A stretch of 9,149 nt of DNA from Caldilinea sp. (GTDB lineage: Bacteria > Chloroflexota > Anaerolineae > Caldilineales > Caldilineaceae): NCBI GenBank assembly GCA_026389955.1, contig JAPLGY010000672.1, forward strand, positions 1 to 9,149, read 5' to 3'. Positions 1 to 6,146 of the stretch are shown in pieces. The notes under the pieces were generated by a model. It saw only the letters and a program-made list of their open reading frames with translations. It was not told where the DNA came from and ran no database searches. The first letter of the stretch is position 1, and the number at the start of each line of letters is the position of its first letter. Position numbers and translations under genes: made by a program.

Positions 1-231
1 GGTCACCCCGGCCAACTCTCCGATCACCAGCCGGCCGGCATGGCCTGCCACAGTGCTCAGCGGGAAATGGGGGATCTCGGCGTAAGGGAATGCATCGGCG
101 TCGGCGATCAGCGCAGCCAGCCCGCTCAGCCCGCTGCCCAAAATCAACCCAACCTTGGGGGCATGGCGGCTGCGGCCACGGAGCCATGCTGCCGCCTCAT
201 CGTATCGTGCAGTCGAAATTTGTGTCTCCAT
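1..231 (-). CDS. punA: Purine nucleoside phosphorylase, N-terminal part (runs off the left edge)
   Basis: This enzyme would cleave purine nucleosides with phosphate to free base and (deoxy)ribose-1-phosphate in cytosolic purine salvage. I translated 77 codons from the ATG at 231-229, in frame to the window edge. Residues 26-41 (PKVGLILGSGLSGLAA) carry the GSG phosphate-binding loop, with Ser33 at the position expected for trimeric PNPs. Residues 53-68 (IPHFPLSTVAGHAGRL) match the conserved family segment around the GHAG motif. The family is normally about 270 residues, so roughly three quarters lies outside the window. The gene is divergent from the copper operon and has its own promoter. Methylthioadenosine phosphorylase is a related alternative, but the LGSGL and GHAG motifs fit PNP better. 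Assignment to the family is firm; the symbol follows Bacillus usage. Confidence 0.9.
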   Translation of the reverse strand, partial: METQISTARYDEAAAWLRGRSRHAPKVGLILGSGLSGLAALIADADAFPYAEIPHFPLSTVAGHAGRLVIGELAGVT

Positions 232-239
232 AGTTCCCT

Positions 240-268
240 ATTGTACCCGGAGGCTGTTTATCCTTCAA
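240..268 (-). promoter_or_regulatory. Probable sigma70-type promoter of the PNP gene
   Basis: Read on the minus strand, TTGAAG (268-263) is followed after exactly 17 bases by TACAAT (245-240). These match the -35 consensus at 4 of 6 positions and the -10 consensus at 5 of 6. A start 6-9 bases downstream of the -10 falls at 234-231, on or just before the ATG at 231. The transcript would therefore be leaderless or nearly so. The AGGGA at 239-235, which looks like a ribosome binding site, would then lie outside the mRNA. Confidence 0.65.
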
Positions 269-304
269 ACAGCAAAGAGAGAAGGGGGCGCAGTGCGCGC
301 CGAC

Positions 305-349
305 GGGAGCGATGGGGGGGGAGCGATGGGGGGGAGCGATGGGGGCGGG
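305..349 (+). repeat. Three tandem GAGCGATG-plus-poly-G units (quadruplex-forming pattern)
   Basis: GAGCGATG occurs at 307-314, 321-328 and 334-341, each copy followed by a G run, giving units of 14 and 13 bases. The G tracts are 305-307, 314-321, 328-334, 341-345 and 347-349. They are separated by AGCGAT three times and then a single C. This fits the usual G-quadruplex search pattern (tracts of at least 3 G, loops of 1-7). The block sits between the two divergent promoters, ending 15 bases before the -35 of the copper operon. It contains no gene. Runs of 8 and 7 G are also prone to slippage and to sequencing error. Confidence 0.8.
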
Positions 350-363
350 CAGCGAGGAGGGGG

Positions 364-392
364 TTGACAGCGGCCGGGCAACGCGGTATACT
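364..392 (+). promoter_or_regulatory. Promoter of the csoR-copZ-copA operon
   Basis: TTGACA (364-369, a perfect -35) is separated by 17 bases from TATACT (387-392, 5 of 6 to the -10 consensus). The likely transcription start is the A at 399 or a neighbour. It is the only strong promoter pattern upstream of csoR and lies directly before the presumed CsoR operator. Repression would therefore block initiation or early elongation. Confidence 0.8.
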
Positions 393-402
393 TTTGTCAG
401 AA

Positions 403-427
403 AGACCCCCCTGGGGGGGAGGGGTAT
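403..427 (+). promoter_or_regulatory. Probable CsoR operator
   Basis: Imperfect inverted repeat: AGACCCC (403-409) faces GGGGTAT (421-427). The first arm differs from a perfect complement of the second (ATACCCC) at one position. Inside it, six C at 406-411 face seven G at 413-419 around the T at 412. CsoR-family operators are C-run/G-run palindromes with outer TA-containing ends, so the shape and the place (about +5 to +29 of the predicted transcript) fit autoregulation by the CsoR encoded just downstream. Binding itself is inferred. Confidence 0.7.
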
Positions 428-445
428 CCGGCAGGATCGACAACA

Positions 446-727
446 ATGATCGAGTCAAAATTGAAACAAGATCTGGTCAACCGGCTGCACAGTGTCGAAG
501 GCCATGTGCGTGGGATCGAACGCATGGTCCTCGAAGACGCCTACTGCATGGATGTCCTCAAACAGGTCAAGGCCGTGCAGCAGGCCCTCGAACGGGTCAG
601 CGCACTCACCCTCGAGAACCACCTCAAGACCTGCGTGACGACTGCTCTGCGCAGCGACAGCCAGGCCGATCAGGAACGGGTCGTCGCTGAAATTCTGGAT
701 GTGTTTAAGGCGACCAGCAAGCTGTAG
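446..727 (+). CDS. csoR: CsoR-type copper-sensing repressor
   Basis: This 93-residue all-helical DUF156/CsoR-family repressor binds operator DNA when metal-free and releases it on binding Cu(I). The Cu(I) ligands are visible: Cys34 (DAYCMDVLKQ), His59 and Cys63 (ENHLKTC). Their spacing of 25 and 4 residues equals the C36-H61-C65 set of Mycobacterium tuberculosis CsoR. The nickel (RcnR) and formaldehyde (FrmR) relatives lack this full Cys-His-Cys set. The N-terminal helix holds the family signature RLHSVEGHVRGIERMV (residues 13-28). Length is typical. The ATG at 446 has AGGA at 433-436, nine bases upstream. Stop is TAG. It is the first gene of the copper operon, followed after 44 bases by copZ, and should repress its own promoter. 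Confidence 0.95.
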   Translation: MIESKLKQDLVNRLHSVEGHVRGIERMVLEDAYCMDVLKQVKAVQQALERVSALTLENHLKTCVTTALRSDSQADQERVVAEILDVFKATSKL

Positions 728-759
728 CTTGCCAGCGGTTGGATGGTTTTTCAACGCCC

Positions 760-766
760 AAGGAGG
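760..766 (+). promoter_or_regulatory. Strong Shine-Dalgarno that fixes the copZ start
   Basis: AAGGAGG lies five bases before the ATG at 772. An earlier in-frame ATG at 739 would place this site inside the coding region, add 11 residues not seen in CopZ proteins, and has no Shine-Dalgarno of its own. The start at 772 is therefore preferred. Confidence 0.8.
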
Positions 767-771
767 CTGCA

Positions 772-975
772 ATGACGACCAAAACGTACATGGTTCCTGC
801 CATTTCCTGCGGACACTGCACTGCGACCATCGAACGTGAATTGAAGCTGGTGGCTGGCCTGCAGCAGGTCAAGGCCGATCTCGCCACCCGCCAGGTCACG
901 GTCGAGGCCCAGAACGAAGCGGTTTTGTCCGCAGTCGAGCAGACCCTGATCGAGATCGGGTATCCAGCTGTTTAG
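772..975 (+). CDS. copZ: CopZ-like copper chaperone (single HMA domain)
   Basis: This 67-residue protein is one heavy-metal-associated domain of the beta-alpha-beta-beta-alpha-beta fold. It binds Cu(I) in the cytosol and delivers it to the CopA ATPase. The metal site is ISCGHC (residues 11-16, Cys13 and Cys16). The family usually has Met two residues before the first Cys; here it is Ile. The end LIEIGYPAV is the normal HMA C-terminus with the conserved Gly-Tyr, so the domain is complete and nothing is fused to it. It lies 44 bases after csoR and its TAG stop is only nine bases before the copA ATG, so it is co-transcribed and probably translationally coupled. A mercury-binding MerP role is possible by fold, but the neighbours argue for copper. 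Confidence 0.93.
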   Translation: MTTKTYMVPAISCGHCTATIERELKLVAGLQQVKADLATRQVTVEAQNEAVLSAVEQTLIEIGYPAV

Positions 976-984
976 GGGCCCAGA

Positions 985-1081
985 ATGAGCACTGTGACCG
1001 CCGCCCCGTCTGGGCAACGCAAAGAGCTGATCCTCCCGATCGTGGGCATGCACTGCGCCAACTGTGCCAACACGGTCGGGC
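985..1081 (+). pseudogene. copA: N-terminal piece of CopA, cut off by an internal deletion and frameshift
   Basis: The natural copA start appears to be the ATG at 985, with AGGGG at 974-978 overlapping the copZ stop. It encodes the first strand and metal loop of an HMA domain: [15 protein letters not shown], with Cys at codons 24 and 27. After about codon 31 this frame turns into unrelated sequence and stays open by chance to 1401. The rest of the domain ([16 protein letters not shown]) resumes in the +1 frame from about 1088. Aligned to the second HMA domain of the same protein, about 28 residues between the metal loop and the last helix are missing. The frame relation requires a loss of 3n+2 bases, for example 83 or 86. 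If this is real, the ribosome starting at 985 cannot make full-length CopA. Confidence 0.8.
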
Positions 1082-3433
1082 CAGGCGACCCCAGCGCAGA
1101 TGATCGAGCGGCTCCAGCAAATTGGGTACGGAGCTGCGTTGGCCCAGGTCGACCTGCCGATCGCCGGGATGACCTGCAACAACTGTGCCAATACGATTAC
1201 TCGGACCCTTCAGCGGCTGGATGGGGTGCTGTCGGTGCACACAAGCTACGCGACCGAACATACGACGCTCACTTACCTGCCGTCGATGGTGGAGTTGAGC
1301 GATCTCAAGCGGGCAGTGCGCGACGCTGGCTACCGGGTCATCGCTGCAGAGGGCAGCGAACAGGAGCAGCTGGACGCCGAGCAGGCGGCGCGGGCTGCTG
1401 AGATTGCGGATAAACAGCGCAAGGTCTGGGTCGGCGCGGTGTTGAGCACCGGGATCATGGGGCTCAGCATGGCGGAGATGGTGGGGCTGCCCTTTGATTT
1501 TCCTGGCCGTCTGTGGCTGGTGGCTGCACTGACGACAGTGGTGCAGTTCTATCTGGGGCGCGACTATTTTGTCAGCGCCTGGAAGGCGCTGCGGAACCGC
1601 ACCGCCAATATGGACACACTGGTGACGATCGGGTCGAGCGTCGCCTATTTTTACAGCCTGGCAATTTTGCTGCTGGGGTTGAACACAGTGCATTTTCATG
1701 TCTACTTCGAGTCGGCAGCGATGATTCTGACACTGATCACGGTCGGCAAGTTTCTGGAAGCCCGCGGCAAAGGGCAGACGGGGGCTGCGATCCGTCAGCT
1801 GTTGGGGCTGCGGGCACGGACCGCCCGCATTGTGCGCGGCGCCCAAGGGGAGGAAGTCGAAGTGCCTGTCGAGGAGGTGCTGGTTGGAGATCGGGTGATC
1901 GTGCGGCCAGGAGAAAAAATTGCGGTCGACGGGGTCGTCGTTCTGGGGCAGAGCACGGTCGACGAGTCGATGCTGACTGGTGAGAGCCTGCCCGCCGGCA
2001 AGACAACGGGCGACCGCGTAATCGGCGGCACGCTCAACAAGAATGGCAGTTTTCAATTTCGGGCCACTGCGGTCGGCAAACAGACGGTGCTGGCCCAGAT
2101 CGTCAAGCTGGTTCAGGATGCACAGTCCAGCCGAGCCCCCATTCAGGATCTGGCGGACCGGATTTCGGCTGTTTTTGTGCCGGCGGTGATTGTGCTGGCG
2201 TTGGCAGTGGGGGTCGTCTGGTATCTGTGGGGAGCCGCTGTTTTTTACGGCCATGCCAGCGCCCTGGGGACTGCCTTGATTTTTACCGCCACGGTGCTGT
2301 TGATTTCTTGTCCTTGTGCGTTGGGGCTGGCGACGCCGACGGCGATCATGGCGGGCACTGGGGTAGGGGCTCAGCAGGGAATTTTGATCAAAAATGCCGA
2401 GGCGTTGCAGAAGGCGGGTTCGATCGATACGGTGATTCTGGACAAAACCGGCACGATCACGGCGGGCAAGCCGGTGGTGACCGACCTGCTGCCGGCCGAA
2501 GGGGAGAGAGCGCTGCGGCTGATGCAGCTGGCGGCTGCGGTCGAACGGGCCAGCGAGCACCCATTGGCAGAGGCGATTGTGGCCTATGCAAAAGGGGCGA
2601 GCCCGCTGGCCGTCGAGCGGTTCAACTCGATCCCTGGGCGGGGGGTTGAGGCCACCGTGGCTGGGGAAGAGGTTTTGCTGGGCAACCCGGCGTTGATGGC
2701 CGAACGCGGGATTGCGTGCGCACATTGGCAGGCTGTGATCGATCGTCTGCAAGACGAAGGCAAGACGGTCATGGTGGTGGCTGCGGATGCAAGGGTGGTT
2801 GGACTGCTGGCTGTGGCGGATACACTCAAAGAGACGAGCGCGGCTGCGATCGCCCAGATGCATCGCCAGAAGCTGCGTGTGGTGATGCTGACCGGTGACA
2901 ATTGGCGGACGGCCCGGGCGATTGCCCGTCAGGTCGGGCTGGACACGGCCGACGGCGTCTTTGCCGAGCTTTTGCCTGGCGACAAAGCTGAAGCCGTGCG
3001 TCGGGCCCAGCTGGCCGGCCATGTGGTGGCGATGGTGGGCGACGGGGTCAACGACGCCCCTGCGCTGGCACAGTCTGATGTGGGGATGGCCATCGGCACA
3101 GGCACCGATGTCGCTATCGAGGCTGCTGATGTGACGTTGATGCGCGGGGATCTGCGCAGCGTGCCGCAGGCAATTGCGCTGAGCCGGCGCACGTTGCGCA
3201 CGATTCAACAGAATCTTTTCTGGGCGTTCGCCTACAACGTCGCGGCCATTCCAGTCGCCGCAGGGGTGCTGGTGCCTTTTTGGGGGCCACACGCCCAGCT
3301 GAACCCGATGATCGCCGCAGCTGCCATGGCGTTCAGCAGCATTTTTGTGGTTCTCAACTCTCTCCGGCTCCGCAACCCGACGTTGCCCTACAGACAGGGG
3401 GCAGACGGTATGGCTGCCGGGCTTCGCCCGTGA
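1064..3433 (+). CDS. copA: P1B-type Cu(I)-exporting ATPase CopA, main reading frame
   Basis: This ATP-driven inner-membrane pump exports Cu(I). The open frame begins at a GTG (1064) that lies inside the codons for the CANC motif of the first HMA domain, so it is probably not a natural start; numbering here uses it. Domains in order: remnant of HMA1 (about 7-23); complete HMA2 (31-92) with MTCNNC (Cys38, Cys41); transmembrane helices from about 122; actuator loop with TGES (305-308); ion-binding CPC (416-418); phosphorylation motif DKTGT with Asp460; the P1B-specific His-Pro (499-500); TGDN (610-613); hinge GDGVND (659-664); and final helices with Tyr724-Asn725 and Met755/Ser759. CPC, YN and MxxSS together mark the Cu(I) subclass (P1B-1). 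Everything from HMA2 on looks intact. Possible restart codons are ATG 1100 and ATG 1169, neither with a clear ribosome binding site. Confidence 0.93.
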   Translation: MPTRSGQATPAQMIERLQQIGYGAALAQVDLPIAGMTCNNCANTITRTLQRLDGVLSVHTSYATEHTTLTYLPSMVELSDLKRAVRDAGYRVIAAEGSEQEQLDAEQAARAAEIADKQRKVWVGAVLSTGIMGLSMAEMVGLPFDFPGRLWLVAALTTVVQFYLGRDYFVSAWKALRNRTANMDTLVTIGSSVAYFYSLAILLLGLNTVHFHVYFESAAMILTLITVGKFLEARGKGQTGAAIRQLLGLRARTARIVRGAQGEEVEVPVEEVLVGDRVIVRPGEKIAVDGVVVLGQSTVDESMLTGESLPAGKTTGDRVIGGTLNKNGSFQFRATAVGKQTVLAQIVKLVQDAQSSRAPIQDLADRISAVFVPAVIVLALAVGVVWYLWGAAVFYGHASALGTALIFTATVLLISCPCALGLATPTAIMAGTGVGAQQGILIKNAEALQKAGSIDTVILDKTGTITAGKPVVTDLLPAEGERALRLMQLAAAVERASEHPLAEAIVAYAKGASPLAVERFNSIPGRGVEATVAGEEVLLGNPALMAERGIACAHWQAVIDRLQDEGKTVMVVAADARVVGLLAVADTLKETSAAAIAQMHRQKLRVVMLTGDNWRTARAIARQVGLDTADGVFAELLPGDKAEAVRRAQLAGHVVAMVGDGVNDAPALAQSDVGMAIGTGTDVAIEAADVTLMRGDLRSVPQAIALSRRTLRTIQQNLFWAFAYNVAAIPVAAGVLVPFWGPHAQLNPMIAAAAMAFSSIFVVLNSLRLRNPTLPYRQGADGMAAGLRP

Positions 3434-3442
3434 GCTTTGGTC

Positions 3443-4222
3443 ATGCACGATTTTTTAGAGATTACGGAGACGCCGGGTGCACTGCTCAACCATGAGCAGC
3501 TGGGGCGAATGGTCTTGCGCTACAGCCTGGCTGAAGAGCTGGCGGCCGGGTGCCGTGTGCTTGAAATTGCCTGCGGGGCTGGTCTCGGGCTGGGTCTGTT
3601 GTGCGGTGTGGCGCGGTCGGTAGCTGCGTGCGACTGTTCGTTGGCCGCGCTGGCATTGGCGCAGCGTGCTGCCGACACCCAGGTGGCTTTCTCCGCAGCG
3701 GATGCGCAGTCTCTGCCCTTTGCAGCCTGCTCCTTCGATCTGCTCCTCTGTTTTGAGGCCATCTACTATCTGTCGCACCCTGCTGTGTTTTTGAACGAGT
3801 GTCGGCGCCTGCTGGCTGCCGGGGGGCGTCTGCTGCTCTCGACCAGCAACCCGGACTGGCCCTATTTTGCACCGGGCGCGCTCAGCGTCTCCTACCCTTC
3901 GGCGACGGAACTGCTGGATCTGCTGCGCCAGGCGGGGTTTGCAACGGTCGAACTCTACGGGTCGCTTCCGGTGGATCAGTCGCTTTCACGGCTTGGGGCG
4001 ATGCGGGCGCAGGTGCGGCGTCATCTGCTGCGTCTGCGCTGTTTTCGTCGCGACAACAGGCTTGTGCGCGCGATCAAACGGCTCGGCTACGGCACGCTCA
4101 CCCCGCTGCCGACACAGCTGCCTGCTGCGCTGCGTGTGGCCGCTCCTTTTGAGGCGTTGTCGCCGCTCCCGCTGGATCGGCCAGACCGACGCCATCGTGT
4201 GTTGTATCTGGTTGCGGCATGA
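3443..4222 (+). CDS. Class I SAM-dependent methyltransferase, substrate unknown
   Basis: This 259-residue cytosolic protein has a Rossmann-type methyltransferase domain. Motif I is [11 protein letters not shown] (39-49), which binds SAM. An acidic post-I position follows at Asp64. Motif II/III is [20 protein letters not shown] (90-109), and strand 5 is [20 protein letters not shown] (122-141). The NPDWP segment followed by a helix ending in GF is common in methyltransferases of polysaccharide and small-molecule clusters, but the substrate cannot be read. I chose ATG 3443; an in-frame TTG at 3437 would add two residues. The gene starts nine bases after the copA stop, so it is probably the fourth gene of the copper transcript. 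It is rich in cysteine (9, eight within residues 37-120). Its last 125 bases overlap the 3' end of the convergent glycosyltransferase gene. Confidence 0.85.
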   Translation: MHDFLEITETPGALLNHEQLGRMVLRYSLAEELAAGCRVLEIACGAGLGLGLLCGVARSVAACDCSLAALALAQRAADTQVAFSAADAQSLPFAACSFDLLLCFEAIYYLSHPAVFLNECRRLLAAGGRLLLSTSNPDWPYFAPGALSVSYPSATELLDLLRQAGFATVELYGSLPVDQSLSRLGAMRAQVRRHLLRLRCFRRDNRLVRAIKRLGYGTLTPLPTQLPAALRVAAPFEALSPLPLDRPDRRHRVLYLVAA

Positions 4223-5207
4223 GGTCGAGCTCCCCGATCGTCGACGGCCCGGCCTCCACTTTGCCGCTGGCGACATCGTAGACGACGACTTCCAGCCGAT
4301 AGCGGCCTGCTGGCAGACTGGCCGGCAGTTCCAGCGTTTTGGGGTCAGGCAGCACGGTGTCCAAAAAGAGATAGGTGGGCAGGATTCCGCGAGCTGGGGG
4401 GCCATCCTGCTGTGCAACCGTGCTCCCGTCGGGTGCGACCAGCCGCAGCGAGCTGTTGAGCTGGCTGTCGATCGTGGCGGTCGCCTGCCAGTGGAGCACG
4501 ACGGCCAGCGGCTGGCCGGCCTGGGCGGTTGTTGCCTGCCAGCCGGCCAAGGTCAGGCGGCCAAAGGGCTGGGGAGCTGTGGTTTCAGCCACGTAGGCTG
4601 GGGGGGCACGCCAGCCTTGGGCCAGGAGGGCGATCACCCCCCGTTCGCTGAAGACGGGGTCGAACTGTTCTACCACCATCTGTTGGAAATCGTTTTCGTA
4701 CCGGGTGGCCAGCCGAAAGGCGTCGGTCACCAGCCAGACGCGTGGGGCTGTGGCGACGACACTTTGCAGCTGGCTGGTTTCTGCGAGCAGCTTTGCTCCT
4801 GACCAGCGGTCGACCTGTTTTCCCTGCGCGCCAATCACAAATTCTTCATACACCCGCTGGACGGCATAGTAGTCGCACGGGGTGCCCAGGACAAAGGCGC
4901 AGGCGGGGGGTTGCGGTGAAAGCACGATGTCGCCGGGCTGGCGTTGGGCCGCCACGTACTCGAAGACGCGGTCGTAGCCTTCCACCTGGCGATCCAGCAC
5001 GGCCTTGGCGGCTGGCCAGCCCAGCCCCAGCAGCAGGGCGGTCAGCAGGACGGTCACGCCACTGCGCCAGCGTTCGTTTGTCCAGAGCCGGTCCACGATC
5101 CCGATCAGACCGGCTGCCCCCAGCAGCAGCCAGAGTGGCTGGACCAGAAAAAGGTAGCGGGTTTCGCGCCACTGGCCGCCAGCCAGGGTCAGAATGAACG
5201 CCAGCAC
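4098..5207 (-). CDS. GT39-like membrane glycosyltransferase, C-terminal piece after an in-frame stop
   Basis: This is the second half of the gene that starts at 6146. The same frame continues without gap from the TAG at 5411-5409, so 5408-5208 also encodes transmembrane protein ([11 protein letters not shown]...). The GTG at 5207 is only the first available start and has no ribosome binding site. Seen here (numbered from 5207): the last membrane helices (2-62), with the [20 protein letters not shown] segment typical of PMT-like enzymes near their C-terminal helices; a soluble region (about 75-198); and a beta-sandwich (about 202-328) with [18 protein letters not shown] and [14 protein letters not shown]. 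Residues from 329 on lie antisense to the methyltransferase and look like low-complexity run-on, which suggests that the original stop was lost near 4220. The whole protein would transfer sugar from a polyprenyl-phosphate donor outside the membrane. Confidence 0.75.
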   Translation of the reverse strand: MLAFILTLAGGQWRETRYLFLVQPLWLLLGAAGLIGIVDRLWTNERWRSGVTVLLTALLLGLGWPAAKAVLDRQVEGYDRVFEYVAAQRQPGDIVLSPQPPACAFVLGTPCDYYAVQRVYEEFVIGAQGKQVDRWSGAKLLAETSQLQSVVATAPRVWLVTDAFRLATRYENDFQQMVVEQFDPVFSERGVIALLAQGWRAPPAYVAETTAPQPFGRLTLAGWQATTAQAGQPLAVVLHWQATATIDSQLNSSLRLVAPDGSTVAQQDGPPARGILPTYLFLDTVLPDPKTLELPASLPAGRYRLEVVVYDVASGKVEAGPSTIGELDLMPQPDTTHDGVGLADPAGAATTPQKERPHAAQQAAVSAAG

Positions 5208-5408
5208 AAAAAACAGGGGCAGTGCAAAAAAGAGTGTGGCCTGGTGGCTGCAGGGGATCTGTCGAAGCTGTCCGCCGGCACGTGCCAGCGCAGCCAGTGC
5301 AGCGCCGAGGGCCAGCAGGCCGGCCAGCGTCCACGGCAGCCGCTCTGGGGCAACCAGCAGCGGGGCATAGGCGGGCCAGGCGGCTGCGACATCGAAGAGC
5401 GGGGCGAC

Positions 5409-6146
5409 CTAGGGGCGTTCGGCCTGGATGGTTTCAAAAAAGCCTGGCTGTCCCACGAGCTCCACGCCGAAACGAACAGCCAGGCTCACCAAAATCAGCG
5501 CATGGGCGGGCCAGACGGCCCGCCGGAACAAAAAGCGAGGCCCGCACCAGAGCACCGTTGCCAGCGCCAGCGGTGGATAGAGCAGCACAGTCTGTTCTTG
5601 TGAAAAGAGGGCCAGCACGAACAGGCCTGCAAACACGAGCTGGCGCCGTGCCAGGCTGACGCGTGAGCTGCTCTGGAGCGACCAGAAGGCGGCCCAGAGG
5701 GTGAGCAGGGTGAAAAATTGCAGCTGGGCATAAAAACGAGCCCGTCCGCTCCAGACGATGGCCTCTGGGAGCAGCGCCAGCCCCAGCGCAGCCAGCCAGC
5801 CCACGCGGGCGTGCCAGACCCGCCGGCCCATGATGAAGGTTGCCACCAGCGTGGCCAGCCCGAAGAGCAGCGCCGGCATGCGTCCGGTGGTATAGTCGAG
5901 CCCGGCTATCAACCCGGCCAGCGCCGTCACGTAGGTGGCCAGCAGCCCGCGCGTGTACAGAACCCCGCTGGGCAGCACAGGGACCCCAGTTTCCAGCGTG
6001 CGCTGTGCCGCCCACAGCGTCGTGAATTCATCGACGTAGAGGCTGATGGTCTGGATATAGTGCCAGCGCAGCCAGCCTGCCAGCGCCACCAGGGCGACCA
6101 CCCCGATCAGCGCAAAACGATAGCTCTTCAGGCCAGCTGCGCGCAT
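5409..6146 (-). CDS. GT39-like membrane glycosyltransferase, N-terminal piece ended by an in-frame TAG
   Basis: This piece has 245 residues. The first transmembrane helix is about 11-30. It is followed by the acidic pair Asp39-Glu40 in [11 protein letters not shown], the position where PMT/ArnT-type enzymes carry their catalytic acidic residue in the first outer loop. Then come several hydrophobic helices (67-83, 90-107, 114-131, 143-157, 168-199) and [11 protein letters not shown] (135-145), a loop typical of the family. The frame stops at TAG 5411-5409 in the middle of what should be a membrane protein of about 600 or more residues, and the missing part follows in the same frame. ATG 6146 shares its A with the TGA of the upstream gene and has GAGG at 6157-6154, so the two genes are translationally coupled. 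Alone, this fragment is unlikely to be active. Confidence 0.8.
   Translation of the reverse strand: MRAAGLKSYRFALIGVVALVALAGWLRWHYIQTISLYVDEFTTLWAAQRTLETGVPVLPSGVLYTRGLLATYVTALAGLIAGLDYTTGRMPALLFGLATLVATFIMGRRVWHARVGWLAALGLALLPEAIVWSGRARFYAQLQFFTLLTLWAAFWSLQSSSRVSLARRQLVFAGLFVLALFSQEQTVLLYPPLALATVLWCGPRFLFRRAVWPAHALILVSLAVRFGVELVGQPGFFETIQAERP

Noticed and set aside
305..349. CRISPR-like or phage attachment repeat
   Set aside because: Units are 13-14 bases with no spacers, and no integrase or cas gene is present.
40..690. 216-codon plus-strand open frame across the intergenic region
   Set aside because: It crosses the antisense of PNP, both promoters, the repeat and csoR in another frame, with Arg-rich composition.
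1060..1100. Programmed frameshift as in Escherichia coli copA, which makes a separate CopZ-like product
   Set aside because: There a -1 slip yields a complete first HMA domain. Here the domain is missing about 28 residues, a +1 shift would be needed, the zero frame has no nearby stop, and a separate copZ already exists.
896..3448. 850-codon open frame on the minus strand opposite copA
   Set aside because: Composition is Arg/His/Gln/Pro-rich with no domain, and it lies exactly antisense to a P-type ATPase with all motifs. It is a GC-driven shadow.
5409..5411. Genome-wide reassignment of TAG to an amino acid
   Set aside because: csoR and copZ end in TAG at their normal family lengths, so TAG acts as a stop in this genome.
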